Made by a program: the position numbers and the translations under genes
Notes under the pieces: generated by a model
Databases searched by the model: none
What the model saw: only the letters and a program-made list of their open reading frames with translations
What the model was told of the DNA's origin: nothing
Shown here: one piece after another, positions 13,401 through 24,561 of the stretch
Layout: every line of letters starts with the position of its first letter
Position numbering within the stretch: the first letter of the stretch is position 1
NCBI GenBank assembly: GCA_003996215.1
Contig: QJPP01007525.1
Coordinates: 2,170,001-2,234,000 of the forward strand
Length of the DNA stretch: 64,000 bases
Direction: 5' to 3'
Source of the DNA: Jaltomata sinuosa
Taxonomy: Eukaryota > Streptophyta > Magnoliopsida > Solanales > Solanaceae

Positions 13401-16400
13401 TTAACATGTTCATTTATAGTGCAATATTAGCCAAAGTATGTACAACTTGACATTACAAGTTCAAGTATGATTGCAAGTAACTCGATGAGTCATGGTAGCC
13501 ACGCTTGTTCAACCTGATAAAAGACTATAGTAATCAGATAATTCCCAGAGTCAAAAATAGTGCTAACATAGAGACTTGAAACTAGTGCCAGGGAACTATA
13601 ATCAGAAATCTTCTAGTTAACAACTGCATTATCAATAATCCCGTTGGTGACACGTTTCCATCCATTCCAATAAACTGAAACAGAAAATGTGGAGAACACC
13701 CGAAGTACTAAACTACTAATAGCCGTGTCACGGAGGTAGAGACACAATTTGATTTGTTGAAAACACAATTCAAGAATCAGTTTATTTATTTTCTACAGAT
13801 TCAGTACACTTCTTAATTTTAAGAAACTTCCTCTTCCAAACATCTCTTTGGCTTTTATCTAAGAACTAACATGCCATGTCTGTCCTGTTTTTGGTATATA
13901 CAAGAAAGTACAAACATACACGTGTTTCCTCATTGACAACCTCCTTTGCAGTCTAGAACTCAAAATGTGAATTTCAAACTAATGTTAATGTATGGATTAT
14001 AGTCACAGCAAGTTAGGTAATAGTATATGTTAAACCTCTTTTGTGATTTGGTACATCCTTACATATTTCATAACTACTTGAGGTTCCTTATTTGATTACT
14101 GCTTGAAATTCATTGCTTAAGGTCTCCGGCCAGGAACTATATTCTCAAGGAGCTCACGGTGGAGCAGAAATAGGACCCCCAGTAAAGAAGCCTAGAGGAC
14201 GACCACGGGGCTCCACAAAACAAGGTACATATCTGCTTAAGTTTTGTAATCTAATGGAAGAACTTGTCTTTCTATTCATGAATATACTAGGTATTTATAC
14301 AATTACAACGAATTAAGAATAAATCAAAATAAATAAAAGAGAATATTCTACAACTGCTCCTATGATTTGGTTATCATATTTTCTAACACTCCCCTTCAAG
14401 CTGGAGCATGGATATTAATCATGCCCAGCTTGTCACAAAGGTAACTAACTCAAGTCCCTTTTCAACGCCTTGCTGAACCAATCAGCTAATTGCTCTCCTG
14501 TCTTCACGTAGCCAGTGGAAATTAAGTTTTCCTAAATATTCTCACGGATAAAATGATTGTCAACCTCAATGCTGAGTTTTTTCATGATACACTGGATTTG
14601 AGGCTATATGAAGAGCAGCTTGACTATCACACCAGAGTTTTGCTGGTGTATGATGCTTCAATCCGCTTTCAGATAAAAGATGATGTATTCACATAATCTT
14701 GCACGTAGACGTGACATAGCTTTGTACTCAGATTCTGCACTAGATCGAGATACAACACTTTGTTTCTTACTCCTCCACGGTACAAGGTTCCCTCCAACAA
14801 AACACAATAGCTTGTTGTAGAGCTTCTATTAATTTTGGTTCATGCACAGTCAGCATCATCAAAATACTTAACACGAGTATGACCTTGATTGCTATATAGT
14901 ATGTCAAGTCCAAGAGCTCCTTTCAAGTAACATAAAATTTGTTCCAAAGCTTCCCAATGTTTGACTGTAGGCGCGAACATGAACAGACTAACAATACTTA
15001 CTACAAGGGGAGTATCTAGACGAGTGACAGTGAGGTAGTTTAACTCTCCAACTAACCTCTTGTTTCTCTCTGGATCATCAAAAGTATTGTCACCCTCTTT
15101 CATAAGATGCACATTGGGAACCATTGGAGTACTGCAAGGTTTGGCCGCCAACTTTCCAGTGTGTGCAAGCACGTCAAGAATATACTTTCTCTGAGACAAA
15201 AAAGATCCCTTCTTGCTTCTATCTACTTGTACTCCAAAAAAATATTTCAACTGACCCAAGTCCTTCGTATGAAACCTGGTATGCAGTAAAGACTTGAGGG
15301 AAGAGATCCACGCGTAACCACTTCCTGTGATGACAATGTCATCAACATATACAACAAGGAGAATATTTCCATCTATGTATTGTCGGTAGAATACAAAGCG
15401 ATCACATTTGCTCATTTTCAATCCAAACTCCTGAACTACCTCAGTAAACTTGTCAAACCAAGCCCTGGGACTCTACTTTAAGTCATATAGGGACTTTTCA
15501 AGTGACAGACTTTGCCATACTCCCCCTTAGCAACAAAACCGGGTGGTTGCTCCATATACACACTTCCCCTTAAAGATCATCATGAAGGAACGCATTTTTA
15601 ATATCCAACTAATGTAAAGGTTGATTCTCAGAAACAACTAGAGAAATGAACAGCCGAACTAAAGTGAGTTTGGTAAACTGGGGAGAAGGTGCCTAAATAG
15701 TCCACCCCATAAGTCTGAGCATAGCCTTTAGCCACAAGTCTGGCCACAAAACCATTTGGATTAACTTTAACTGTAAAGACTTACTTACATCCCACTGATT
15801 TCTTTGCCTTAGGTAAATCCACCAAATCCCACGAGTGATTTCCTCTAAGGCATCAATTTTCTCAAGCATTGCATCACACCATCTAGGATGATTCAAAGTC
15901 TCCTTGACTGTTTTAGGTAGACAAACAAAGATCTAGACGCAGAGGATAAGCGGTCTTAGGAAACAAAATTAGCAATAGAATATGTGGATTTGCAAGTACG
16001 TGTACCTTTGCTAAGAGCAATAGAGAGGTCAAGGGTTTCTGAAGGATCAAGTGGCGGATGATCTGATGACGAAGGAACTGGTACAGACATGTAACATTGG
16101 TCTCCCTCCTTCATGCATTAATTTGAAAAATTAGTGGTCTTGCTAGCACAAACGGAGCAGGAGTTAAAGGCGCAATAGTTGTTAGGTGCTCAATAAAAGA
16201 ACTGGGAGATGGAGGAACAAAATCATCTGATCGTTCTGTCAAAGCATGGGTAACTTGATGGACTTAACAAGATGACGTGGTGTTTTGCAAATCGACATGA
16301 CTCACAATTCAATGAAGAAGTATTCTTTTTTTATGGAGTAACTGGTTTAATCACAGAAGGCATCAAGAAGATGCAGAGATATACAAATAGAGCGTAAGGC

Positions 16401-19400
16401 TACATTGTAGCTGTCAAAAGCAAAAGTAAGACCTTGTTAGCTATATTACAGGAGCACTATCTTAGGTACGGATAGCTAACAAAGTTCCAGAAAGAACCTG
16501 GGGAGTCTATAGGGGTCATATATTACAGAAGAAATATTATGGAACTGAGGGCGAAGCTTCTTCAACAGAGGTAAAGAAGGATGTCTCAATCTACAATGTG
16601 CTTCAAATGGAGATATGACACTGGACCAGGCAACAAACCGAGACTCTCATTCATCAAGGATGTAGAGATCATCAGATACATGTCCTTTACCAATAACATG
16701 ATTCATCATAAGATCACGAAACAGAGAATGATCGGGATAGAATGAGATATAGCAATTAAGGTCTCTGGTAAGTTTACTAACAGAAATCAAATTAAAGGCC
16801 AACATTGGTAGACTTAATACAGATGGGAGGGTAATAAAGGAGGTTGGTTTAACAATCCCAAATCAAACAATGTTACAAGTTGACCCATCAACTACAGAAA
16901 CTGAAGAGGATGTTTTGTATGAGCGAAAGCAAGAAAAAATATTAGGAACACCTGTCATGCTATGTGGCACCTGAATCAATCACCCATTTATTTGAAAAGG
17001 TGATAATACATGTTTTATCTGATTCAGAAAAGACACTAATTGAAGAAGATCCCTTCAATAAAATCTGATACTGGAGAATTTAGCAAATTCTGTCGTTGGA
17101 ACTAGAATTGTTGAACTAGGAGTTGTAGAATCATTAGCCAAAATATTGTTTCTTTGGTTTCTTAATTAACAGTAAATTTAAGAAACGAGCAAAACTTCCG
17201 GCAGTCACACCAATAAAGAAAGCCCAATAAATCAAAGGGTCACAAACAACTTCGCTTGATAAAATCACCCCACAGATTAGAGAATCAAAATTATCAAACA
17301 AATCAGAGAACGATCAAGGTCACACGAATCAGAAAACTAAAGAAGATACCAACCGGATCAGAGGACCTAAATCGATCAATAAAGAACAGTTCAGTTTTGC
17401 CGGAAACGTCACCAAAGAGTCAACAGAAAATTCTCAACTGATTTTAGTTGAACCCCCAGAAGAAAGAAAATTATGAAACCAGAAGATGTCGCCGGAAACT
17501 GAGAATCGCGCCGGAAAAGTGTATGAGAACTGCTTGAACATTGAATGTGTAGCCGGAAAAATCAGAAAAATAATGGGTCCTGGTCGGAATAGCTAGACGA
17601 GCCCTAATAAGCAAGATCAGGATCTAAGATGGAGTTTGTTGGGTTTTGTTTGCCGGAACTTTCCGAGTTTTTGTGATGATATTAATTTTCTCACAACACT
17701 CACGAGGAAGAAGATGCCACAATCAGACCTAACAAAGATCGCCGGAAAAGAAGCAATTGTGCCTCCGATAGAGTCATGGGCCAGGGTTTTTCACCATGGC
17801 TCTAATACCATGTAATCTAATGGAAGAACTTGTCTTTCTATTCATGAATATACAAGATATATATACAATTACAAGGAATCATATAAAAGAGAACAAATCA
17901 AAATAAATAAACGAGAATATTTCACAATCGCTCCTATGATTTGGTTACCATATTTTGTAACAAGTTTGTTTCGGTTAATAAATCTCCTTCTAGAAAGCTC
18001 TGCAAAAATGACATAAAATTATATTTTTGGCCTAAAAGTAAGTGCTTAAAAGCATTTTTTATCTTTTTCAAACATCACAAAAAGTAGAAAAAGAGCTTAA
18101 AAGTCAAAAGCACTTAAAATAAGTCGATCCAAACACTCTCATAGGCACATTCCAATAACGTTAATTTTTTTATAATCGAGAAATCCCCGAACGCCAATTA
18201 AGCATGGTACCAAACTCAGTAGATAATGGGCCGGTCCTCTACCATCCCAATAAAGTTGTGCTAATTTACAATGGAATGTTGAGCACAGGTCCCGCCACCC
18301 CCAACTAAAAAAAGGTCGTGAATCATACTCCCATTGTTAAAATTCTACTGACTTAGTTTTGCTATGCATGGAGAAAAGTTGAAGTCATGTTGAGTGTGTT
18401 TGGTATAAAGGAAAATGCTTTCCTAGAAAATAAGTAGTTCTCTTACTTATTTTTTGATGTTCGGTAAATATGCAGAAAACATTGTCCCAAAAGTGTTTGT
18501 ATATAATCTAGTCAAACACTATTGTTGTTGGCATGGATGGAGGGTTGTGGGGCTGGTGGGGATGGGGGGTGAGGATGGGGTGGGTTGGAGGGTGGAAACT
18601 AGGCAATTACTGTTGAATGGCACTTAAGGAACTTGTTTTCCCTAATTCTACTAGGGAAGTCATTTTCCTCATTTTCAAAGAACTTGTTCTAGAGAAGATG
18701 TTTTTCAAAAATTCTGACCAACCAAACATGAGAAAATTGAAAAACATAGAGAAATTGGACCCAAGTATAGCATTGAAACCATTTCTCATTTTCTCTCATA
18801 AGTTGAGATAGTAGAATAATGAAATGATCTCCATATAACTTTGTCTTTAATCAAGGAGAGTTGTATTAACATAGGCCCTATAGAGGTGCTAACCTTATAT
18901 CGATATTTTTATAGTTTAATTTAAAAAGGTGATAAACAGGAAAAGAAGCATAAGGGAAAGCAGAAAGCATTTTGAAAACAAAAAGAGCAATAAAATCTTG
19001 TTGGAAAGATTTTAATTTAAGGAACAGTCTTTCAATTTAGGAAAGCGGAAAGCATTTTGCAACAGACCAAAAAGGGAAATACAATCTATAGGGAACAAGG
19101 GTTGGTTACAAAAGTTAACAGAGATGTCTAGATATTGCAGCCAAATCATGATAATTGTTCTAGCATGATCTTGACATTTACTAAGAAGTTCCCCAAAACA
19201 ACAGATTCCTTGCAGTCACATTCACAACATGTAGTGAGAGTAGCATATAGAGTAAAAGAGGGAAGAGAATGAGTATCAGCTCTACAAGCACAGAGGAATC
19301 TAATCAATCTCTGGTAAGGGAGAGCAGAGGAACATAGTACCTAAAATAGATTGTATGTGCATACGTAATCAAAAAATATATATCGTATGTGCATTGAAGT

Positions 19401-19649
19401 TTCAATAGAATGTTTTTAAATTTTATCTCTATGTATCTTTTACTAATAATTCACATGAGTTCAGAAGTGACTCTTTAACCACCCAAGGAGAGAAGTTCTC
19501 ACACAGAAAATTCCACTTGCCATTCATGAATTTTTGCAGGCAGAAATCTCGACAAGGATAGGAAGTCTGAAACAGCAGATGACAGTTCGCAGGCTTGGAG
19601 CTCCTCTCGGACCAGAAATGGCACAGTTTTTAAACCTCGTAAGCTCTGA
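1476..19649 (+). CDS. GATA26/27-type zinc-finger protein with C-terminal AT-hook (five exons)
   Basis: Predicted nuclear DNA-binding transcription factor. Exons read as 1476-1515, 7478-7792, 9305-9621, 14122-14224 and 19540-19649 (885 nt, 294 aa). All splice sites are GT-AG and codon phases match (1,1,0,1). Exon 1 gives the start and the first Cys pair; exon 2 completes a Cx2Cx18Cx2C finger (Cys at about residues 7, 10, 29, 32) with the LWRTGPPGKP core typical of GATA fingers. Exon 3 carries an SPVERIQRQLY segment and a NEIGLGAMLL segment that resemble the middle of Arabidopsis GATA26/27. Exon 4 encodes an AT-hook, KKPRGRPRGSTK. The last exon ends in RNGTVFKPRKL. As I recall, Arabidopsis GATA26/27 are about 470-510 aa with a C-terminal DEUBAD-like region; none is seen here. 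Introns are 1.5-6 kb and loaded with transposons. A second acceptor 4 nt downstream at the last exon would change the C-terminus. GATA identity is secure; the exact 3' end is less so. Confidence 0.8.
1937..4475 (-). mobile_element. Degenerate L1-type LINE in GATA intron 1
   Basis: Antisense non-LTR element, read from high to low coordinates. A poly(T) at 1937-1944 is the antisense of its poly(A) tail. The reverse strand shows endonuclease-like sequence (4450-3750, including SDRFPIMLDG and RFENIWL-like stretches), a KAPGPDGF-like reverse-transcriptase motif near 3290-3260, a WGGLEIKEL...LLGKWLWRF segment (about 3050-2970) and a zf-RVT-like SWELGNNKVFSVKSFYEKL segment (about 2575-2515). Frames are broken by many stops and shifts, so it is dead. 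Its upstream end abuts an RTE fragment at about 4475. Confidence 0.75.
4478..6200 (-). mobile_element. Degenerate RTE-type LINE (endonuclease plus RT)
   Basis: Antisense RTE-clade LINE remnant. From high to low coordinates: endonuclease N-terminus (about 6150-6000, with an SWNTGTL-like start and an IACVQET-like stretch), endonuclease middle (5900-5650, YAPQACLDEEVKKLF and DDVHGSFNFGDRN), RT (5645-5415, FIDLEKVYDKVPR), and C-terminal maturase-like region (4876-4646, TLLYGSECLLVKNAHVQKM and KMREARLRWFG). It is frameshifted throughout and missing its 3' terminus. The GA- and CCG-rich stretch at 6500-6800 may be its 5' UTR, but that is uncertain. Confidence 0.8.
6909..7190 (-). mobile_element. 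Antisense non-LTR retroelement 3' end
   Basis: A T-run followed by a segment containing ggcatcaagaagatgca. The same arrangement recurs inside the copia element at about 16325-16375, and a related T-run plus gatcaagtaaag start is seen at 1937. This suggests 3' ends of one LINE or SINE family inserted antisense. The far boundary is a guess. Confidence 0.45.
7774..8373 (+). repeat. 301-bp tandem duplication spanning the exon 2 splice donor
   Basis: Copy 1 (7774-8074) starts inside GATA exon 2, 19 nt before the donor, and runs into intron 2. Copy 2 (8075 to about 8373) is nearly identical apart from a few substitutions and indels. The second copy recreates the last exon nucleotides and the same ATG|GTAAAA donor at about 8093. 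See findings. Confidence 0.9.
8353..8437 (+). repeat. Short tandem repeat of about 42 bp, two copies
   Basis: A unit beginning cttctgactcaaagaaaagg and ending cacccaatat occurs twice in succession at the end of the 301-bp duplication. It lies in GATA intron 2. No function is suggested. Confidence 0.85.
10933..12130 (-). mobile_element. 5'-truncated RTE LINE with (TTG)n-type 3' end
   Basis: Antisense RTE LINE in GATA intron 3. The RT part at 12119-11922 includes LFADDVVLIEETREGVNDKL, that is, the catalytic A-D-D box. The C-terminal part at 11688-11347 has KVAEMRMLSWMYGFTRRDRI and GRPKKYWREVIRQDLAQL. The 3' UTR follows at 11330-11045. The element ends at about 10940 in a (TTG)n tail, seen here as caacaacaac, preceded by the conserved tggggtctggaaggg-type terminus. 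That terminus is the one shared with many short fragments elsewhere in the window. Confidence 0.85.
12541..12567 (+). repeat. (CCA)n microsatellite
   Basis: About eight tandem CCA/ACC units in GATA intron 3. Confidence 0.9.
12605..12695 (-). mobile_element. tRNA-derived SINE head fragment
   Basis: On the reverse strand, a pol III box A-like TGGTCTAGTGG is followed about 30 nt later by a box B-like GGTTTGAGTC. That spacing is typical of tRNA-headed SINEs. No cloverleaf is complete enough for a functional tRNA. Confidence 0.6.
12725..13020 (-). mobile_element. Miniature LTR-retroelement remnant (TRIM-like)
   Basis: Two related direct repeats (about 12755-12832 and 12935-13013), each with a tcatctaaaa...gttagaga...tttatttaaattgtgt pattern. 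Between them lies gctctaataccacc at about 12910-12922, the antisense of the tRNA-iMet primer-binding site TGGTATTAGAGC. The arrangement LTR, PBS, very short interior, LTR fits a TRIM-like element inserted antisense. Outer ends are not resolved. Confidence 0.55.
14245..14388 (-). repeat. 3' LTR of the copia element
   Basis: 144 bp, bounded by TG and CA (read as TGTAAT...CTAACA on the + strand). It pairs with 17811-17962. Confidence 0.9.
17811..17962 (-). repeat. 5' LTR of the copia element
   Basis: 152 bp, bounded by TG and CA, directly adjoining the primer-binding site. It carries an extra stretch of about 8 bp relative to the other LTR. Confidence 0.9.
18385..18830. mobile_element. MITE-like repeat with G-rich centre
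   Basis: Begins gtgtgtttggtataaagg, has a G-rich core (18535-18600, ggtgggg-type) and ends around a ccaaccaaacatgagaaaat region whose bases complement the start. A relative with a similar start and the same G-rich core lies at about 62960-63170. It has no coding capacity. Family unassigned. Confidence 0.5.
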
Positions 19650-20466
19650 CCTGACTGAAGATGGAACAAGGACAGATAAAATCTTAAGAACATGCATGCA
19701 CCTTACTGCTTCCTTTCTTAAGTCATTCCATAAATAATGTCTTCTATGATACTTGAATTTATTTTGCAATATTCTCACATTGTTTTTACATCCTGTGCCC
19801 GGTACCTAAGATACAGATGTGCTATTTACCTGATAAAATTAGTACTCCTGATGCTGATTGGATGCTGTCTACTCTTTGTGATTTCCTTTATTGCATTGGA
19901 AAAGCATTGCTAACTGTTGAGTTTTCAAAGAGCACCGAAATATCTACTTTTGCCAAAATCTGACTAGCATTAAAAATCATTTTAAGATTTCTTTCTATTG
20001 CTGGAAATCAAGTACTTCAGAAAAGACCTACCAGCTGTTAAGGTTTGATAACTAGAATACAAACCTAGCAATTTTTCATATGAATAGCTTCTGAATTTGC
20101 ACCAAGGGTACATCAGATGTGATGAAAACATGTGCTCCCATGGAGTCATTACATTTTTCTTGGGGAAATGAGAGTTTTATCCTTTAGACCTTGTAGCTTC
20201 ACCAATTAGGCTAGTGTTTATACCAGTTGTTCATCTGCTAAATACAGGGGCAGGGGGGAGTGTATAACATGTGGATTCGGATTTCGGCATAACCCAGTAG
20301 CTTTGATCTGAACACTGTATTGTGTTAAGAGAATCACTAGATATGTTCAAAAATTAAATTCAGAATTTAGGGCTGAGGCCATGTCCTAGAATCAAGAACC
20401 CATAAGGTTCAAACATTGGCTCTGACTCTGGCTAAAAATTATGATAATTTATAGTTTCCTCTACTT

Positions 20467-20637
20467 TTTTTGATAATTGTGAAGTCTCTACCGAATATCC
20501 GCCACCTCCTACCACCAGTAGGTACAAGTAACTATGTTCACCAAGGCTAGGACAGACAGGGAGAAATCCGTAGACCTCGCGATTCTCAACTCACTTCATT
20601 GACCACTAGGTCACACCTTGAGTGTGATAATTTATAG
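20467..20637 (-). mobile_element. tRNA-derived SINE, antisense
   Basis: A T-run (antisense poly(A)) is followed by a body matching the SINE at 48905-49147: cacctcctaccaccagtagg, then ...ttcattgaccactaggtcaca..., whose reverse strand gives the box A TGTGACCTAGTGGTC. A relative in plus orientation sits at 38553-38772. Confidence 0.75.
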
Positions 20638-21420
20638 TTCCCTCTTACATTTATCTGGTTCTTTAATCATTCTTAAATATGGCAATGTTCTTTATTGTAT
20701 TAATTCTGTCTCAAATCCCACAGAGTGCTGGCAGACACACAAGGGTATCCACTCCATGTCTCAAGACTAATTACTCAATTGGATTGGATTTTAGGAAAAT
20801 TTATGCTTACTGCTTTAAACGCAAATAAATATATCATTACAACTTCAAAGCAATTATCACATGGAAATCATATATAAACGCTTATTAACCAGTAATAATT
20901 ATTGCAAAATTGGCATTATAATCAATACACTATGTAGAGAGAATCCAGCGAATTATAAAGAGAAACATACAAATCAATACACTATGTAGAGAGAACTGGC
21001 AAAATTCCAACGCTGAAGGAAGTTCAAATTTTTATTTTTATTTTCCTTTTCCAGAGAGAGAGAGAGAAGAGAAAGTACGGATGGATCTATTTGCTTGTTT
21101 TCGGGTCATTTGCGGAAATAGTCATTAATGCATATTTTTAAAATATAACCACAAATTGAGAATCATACGAGTAGTGGTGATATATATTGAATTATCATAT
21201 CGAATCAAATTTTTTGATATCGTGATTTTATGTATTATAATATTTGATATGATATATATTTTAAATTTTATTGGTATTCGTTATGATATTCGATATTTAT
21301 AAATAATATATAAAATACCATACCGAAATATATAATTACATAAATAATTTATATATATTATTAAAATACTATCAAATATACAACCTAATAATAATATAAA
21401 ACTAATAGGTCATTTAATAC

Positions 21421-21580
21421 GCGATATAAGGTGGGATATCTCAAGATTAAATTGGTATTAAATTTATACTGTGTTTGGTTGATGGTATAAATTTATTCTT
21501 GCATTGATTTATATCATCAACCAAATATGATATAAATCTAATATCAAACTTAGTCTTGGGATATTCCATCTTATCACATC
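21421..21580. repeat. Long imperfect hairpin (foldback element)
   Basis: The sequence from about 21424 to 21497 is closely complementary to that from about 21505 to 21577 (arms of about 70 nt, loop of about 10 nt), including gtttggttgatggtataaa against tttatatcatcaaccaaat. It sits in AT-rich intergenic DNA between the GATA and PYM genes. The wider region 21410-21700 has further partial inverted copies. Most likely a foldback MITE. Confidence 0.75.
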
Positions 21581-23040
21581 CAACATGGGATTAGTTTATC
21601 CCACTTCCCATATGAGATAAATTAATCCAAGGATTATAATCTCAAGACTATAATTCTGGAATAATTTAGTTTGTGTACCGAATAATCCCTAAATGTTTAG
21701 ACGTTGGAACTTGACTATTTTATCTTGATTGAAATGTTATTTTTTGTGTAGTTGATTAACAAAGGGAGTTGCTTGTACTTTCTTATAAAAATAATTTTTC
21801 TTACATGTATAATGTGTTAGTATGATATAACTGAGACATTTTTTGAATAGTCAAAGTCACAATTCTCTATGATAAAAGTATATTAGTCAAAATTTAACAA
21901 ACTATGGCTACTAATTTACCATATCGCAAAATACTGAAAGCGAACTTCAATATACCAAATCATACCGATAAATACAATATTTTACAATTTTTATGAATTT
22001 TCAAAAATTTAACCTATATCTTAACGATCAAGATAGATTTTTTGTTGAATTCTACTCATCCTCAATTCTTCAACAATCGGCTTCCCATTTTCATCTCTAA
22101 CTCTCTCTTCTATATACCTCAAAAATTATAACCAACAAAGAATGAAGCATGAAGAACGAAATTAAGTTTTAGCGGCTTAAAAGAATTGATTATATTTGTA
22201 ATATTTAAAAGATTGTGATTAATTTTTGAATACATACCAAAAATAGTTATACGATGTAAAAATTTCATCCTTGCAAACACTAGCTAGTACACAAATAACT
22301 GATCTGAAATCATTATATAATCCATAGTAAAAGTATATAATTTCTTGTAAGTTTAGCTGTTTCAAAATTAGTTTTAGACTTATGGGATTAAAGTTTTAAA
22401 AAGAGTGTCTAAGGTTACAAAATTCAGAAATATATGGGTTTAGTGTTGGGCTCGTCAAAATCTAACTTAGACACAATATTTGAAGTTTGGCATATTAATC
22501 GTGTGATCAAACTTTCAATATTTTTGTCTGGAGTTTGAATTTTATCCCAAAAAGAAACTCATCCCTAAGCAAATTTCATATATTTTTGTCGGATTGACTT
22601 GGGTTTCTCAAGCTTTAGATATGTATTTCTGAAGATTGACGTGAGTAAAGTGCAAATGAATTGTAAATTTATAGAAAAAGAAAATGTAAAAGCAAATTAA
22701 AAATGCAAAAATTTTATGAATACATATACATTATATATACACGATTATATGATTTTTGTCGCTTGTATAAATATGTTAGATCTCAAAAGCGATCTCACTG
22801 ACTACGTTTAATTTCTAGTTCTTTTTTAATCGGTGAAAGAGTGTTATTAATTATATTTTGTAAGTTTCGTTCTTAGTATGATCTAATTTCTAAATGTCTC
22901 AAGTTTGATTATTATAAGTTTTGATTTCATCATCTGTTGTGCATTTCAATACTCTTAGTGAAACTAGAAAAATAGAGAAGCAAATTAAGGAGGAGATATG
23001 AAGAAAAAGAGGAGGAGGAGGAGAAGCAACCAGGCTTTGA

Positions 23041-23676
23041 TAGGGGTGTGCATTCGATTTTTCGATTTGATTTTGTATTATTCACTTTTGATTTTTTGAT
23101 TTTTGGTTTTGTAAAAGTACAACTCAATTCGAGCCAAAATAAATTTGGTTTGATTCAATTTTTCTCCGATTTGAATTTTTTCGATTCGGCTATTCGGTTA
23201 TGTTAATAATCAATAACATAATCAAAGTTATATTTGCATGTTGATAAAAATAAAAATTATATAAAAGGAGAAGTAATAATATTGAATGAATTGCATGTTG
23301 ATAAAAATAAAAATTATATAAAAGGAGAAGTAATAATATTGAATGAATTGAATATACTTTCTAATATAAGTCACGAATAAAATATTAAAACACAATAGCT
23401 AAAATGTATATCAATAGATGTCCAACCATAAAATATAAACTAAATCGTAATTGTCTTTTTAGTTTTTTATTAGAGTATTATTAGGATTATATATATATAT
23501 ATAATTCGTTTTTTTGGTTTTTCGATTTTTATTTTTCTAAATCCAAAATCAAACCAAAAAATCAAAAAATATAAATTCTTAATCCGAAATTAAATCAAAA
23601 ATTCAAAAGAATCAATCCAAATTAAAATTTGATTTGATTTGATTTTTCAATTTAATCCGAATAATGCACGCCCCTA
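23041..23676. mobile_element. TIR-bounded MITE
   Basis: Terminal inverted repeats: taggggtgtgcattcg on the left and ataatgcacgcccctag on the right, extending inward as degenerate TTCGATTT/AAATCGAA-type inverted sequence. Flanks show an imperfect 8-9 bp duplication (ggctttga against ggctttaga), compatible with a hAT- or Mutator-type origin. It has no coding capacity. An internal 57-bp tandem duplication lies at 23234-23347. Confidence 0.75.
23234..23347 (+). repeat. 57-bp perfect tandem duplication inside the MITE
   Basis: Units 23234-23290 and 23291-23347, starting ttgcatgttgataaaaat. They look identical on inspection. Confidence 0.9.
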
Positions 23677-24089
23677 GGCTTTAGATTGAAATTTTTATCA
23701 ATATTGGCTATTAGATAAATAATTTTAAAATACTGGATATAGGTTAAATGGAAAGGTCAAACTTGATTACAAGAGCAATTCTTGCTGCAAATATTATAGC
23801 CTCAAACAATAGAGATTGTTTGTTACGAAGGATAAAGGATAATAAATTTGAAATAAAATATATGATATATTATGTACTAAGATTTTCTTTGATGAGATCA
23901 ATATTGATGACAATAACAATGATGATATTAGAATATTAATTAGTCTCAATTTTTTTTATTTCATCATTTATTTATATTATAATTATAAAATAAGTTATTT
24001 CATGTATGATGACTGACGAGATAGCTAATCCCATTAAAAAAACTTTGTTTATCCAGTCACTCTACTAGATGACCCCTAACAAATACTCT

Positions 24090-24335
24090 CATTGTTTATT
24101 TTTATTTATCACTTATTTCTAAAATGAATTTTTATTTTTTGCTTGTTATTTTTGACATATCAAGATTATTTTTTTCTCAAATAAGCCTTAGTACTAATTA
24201 CTTAATCCTCAAATGATTTTCAATTAATAGGATTATAGGAACAGTGAGGTAAAATATACATATCAATTAAGTATTATTTTTTTAAAGAACGTGTCGAATC
24301 AAAATATAACAAGTAAAAATGAACGAGAAAAAAAC
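24090..24335. mobile_element. Stowaway-like MITE
   Basis: Left end tactctcattgtttattttt is complementary to right end aaaaatgaacgagaaa. About 245 bp and AT-rich, in the PYM upstream region, so it may contribute promoter sequence. TA target sites are likely but not certain. Confidence 0.55.
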
Positions 24336-24561
24336 CCGACCCCTCTACTCACAAACTCCGAGGGACTCGACTAATAATCTGACACTTGAACATATTACTG
24401 CTAATTGCTATTATTTGTGATGATTAGAAGTAAAAAAAAATTATTAGAGTGAAATTACAGTATTACTAGTTGAGTATCAAAATATGATGAGTTGATGAAA
24501 GCTATTTCTCATTTACATTCTGTAAAAACACCAGTATCACCAGAGAGAGAGAGAGACGGCA

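Larger units (their letters stand above)
14245..17962 (-). mobile_element. Ty1/copia LTR retrotransposon, degenerate but with intact ends
   Basis: Antisense copia element in GATA intron 4, with 5-bp target duplication AGTTT on both sides (14240-14244 and 17963-17967). In element sense (high to low): 5' LTR 17962-17811; primer-binding site TGGTATTAGAGCC (about 17810-17798); leader with repeated TTTTCCGGC motifs (17770-17460); protease WVIDSGA (about 17000-16980); pre-integrase-like region (about 16780-16640); RT 15421-14840 with the YVDD box (about 15353-15342); RNase H with SSAESEYKAM (about 14740-14700); purine tract (14400-14389); 3' LTR. The integrase core was not found, and another retroelement end interrupts it at about 16325, so it is non-autonomous. 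LTRs differ by roughly 8% plus an indel, suggesting an old insertion. Confidence 0.92.
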
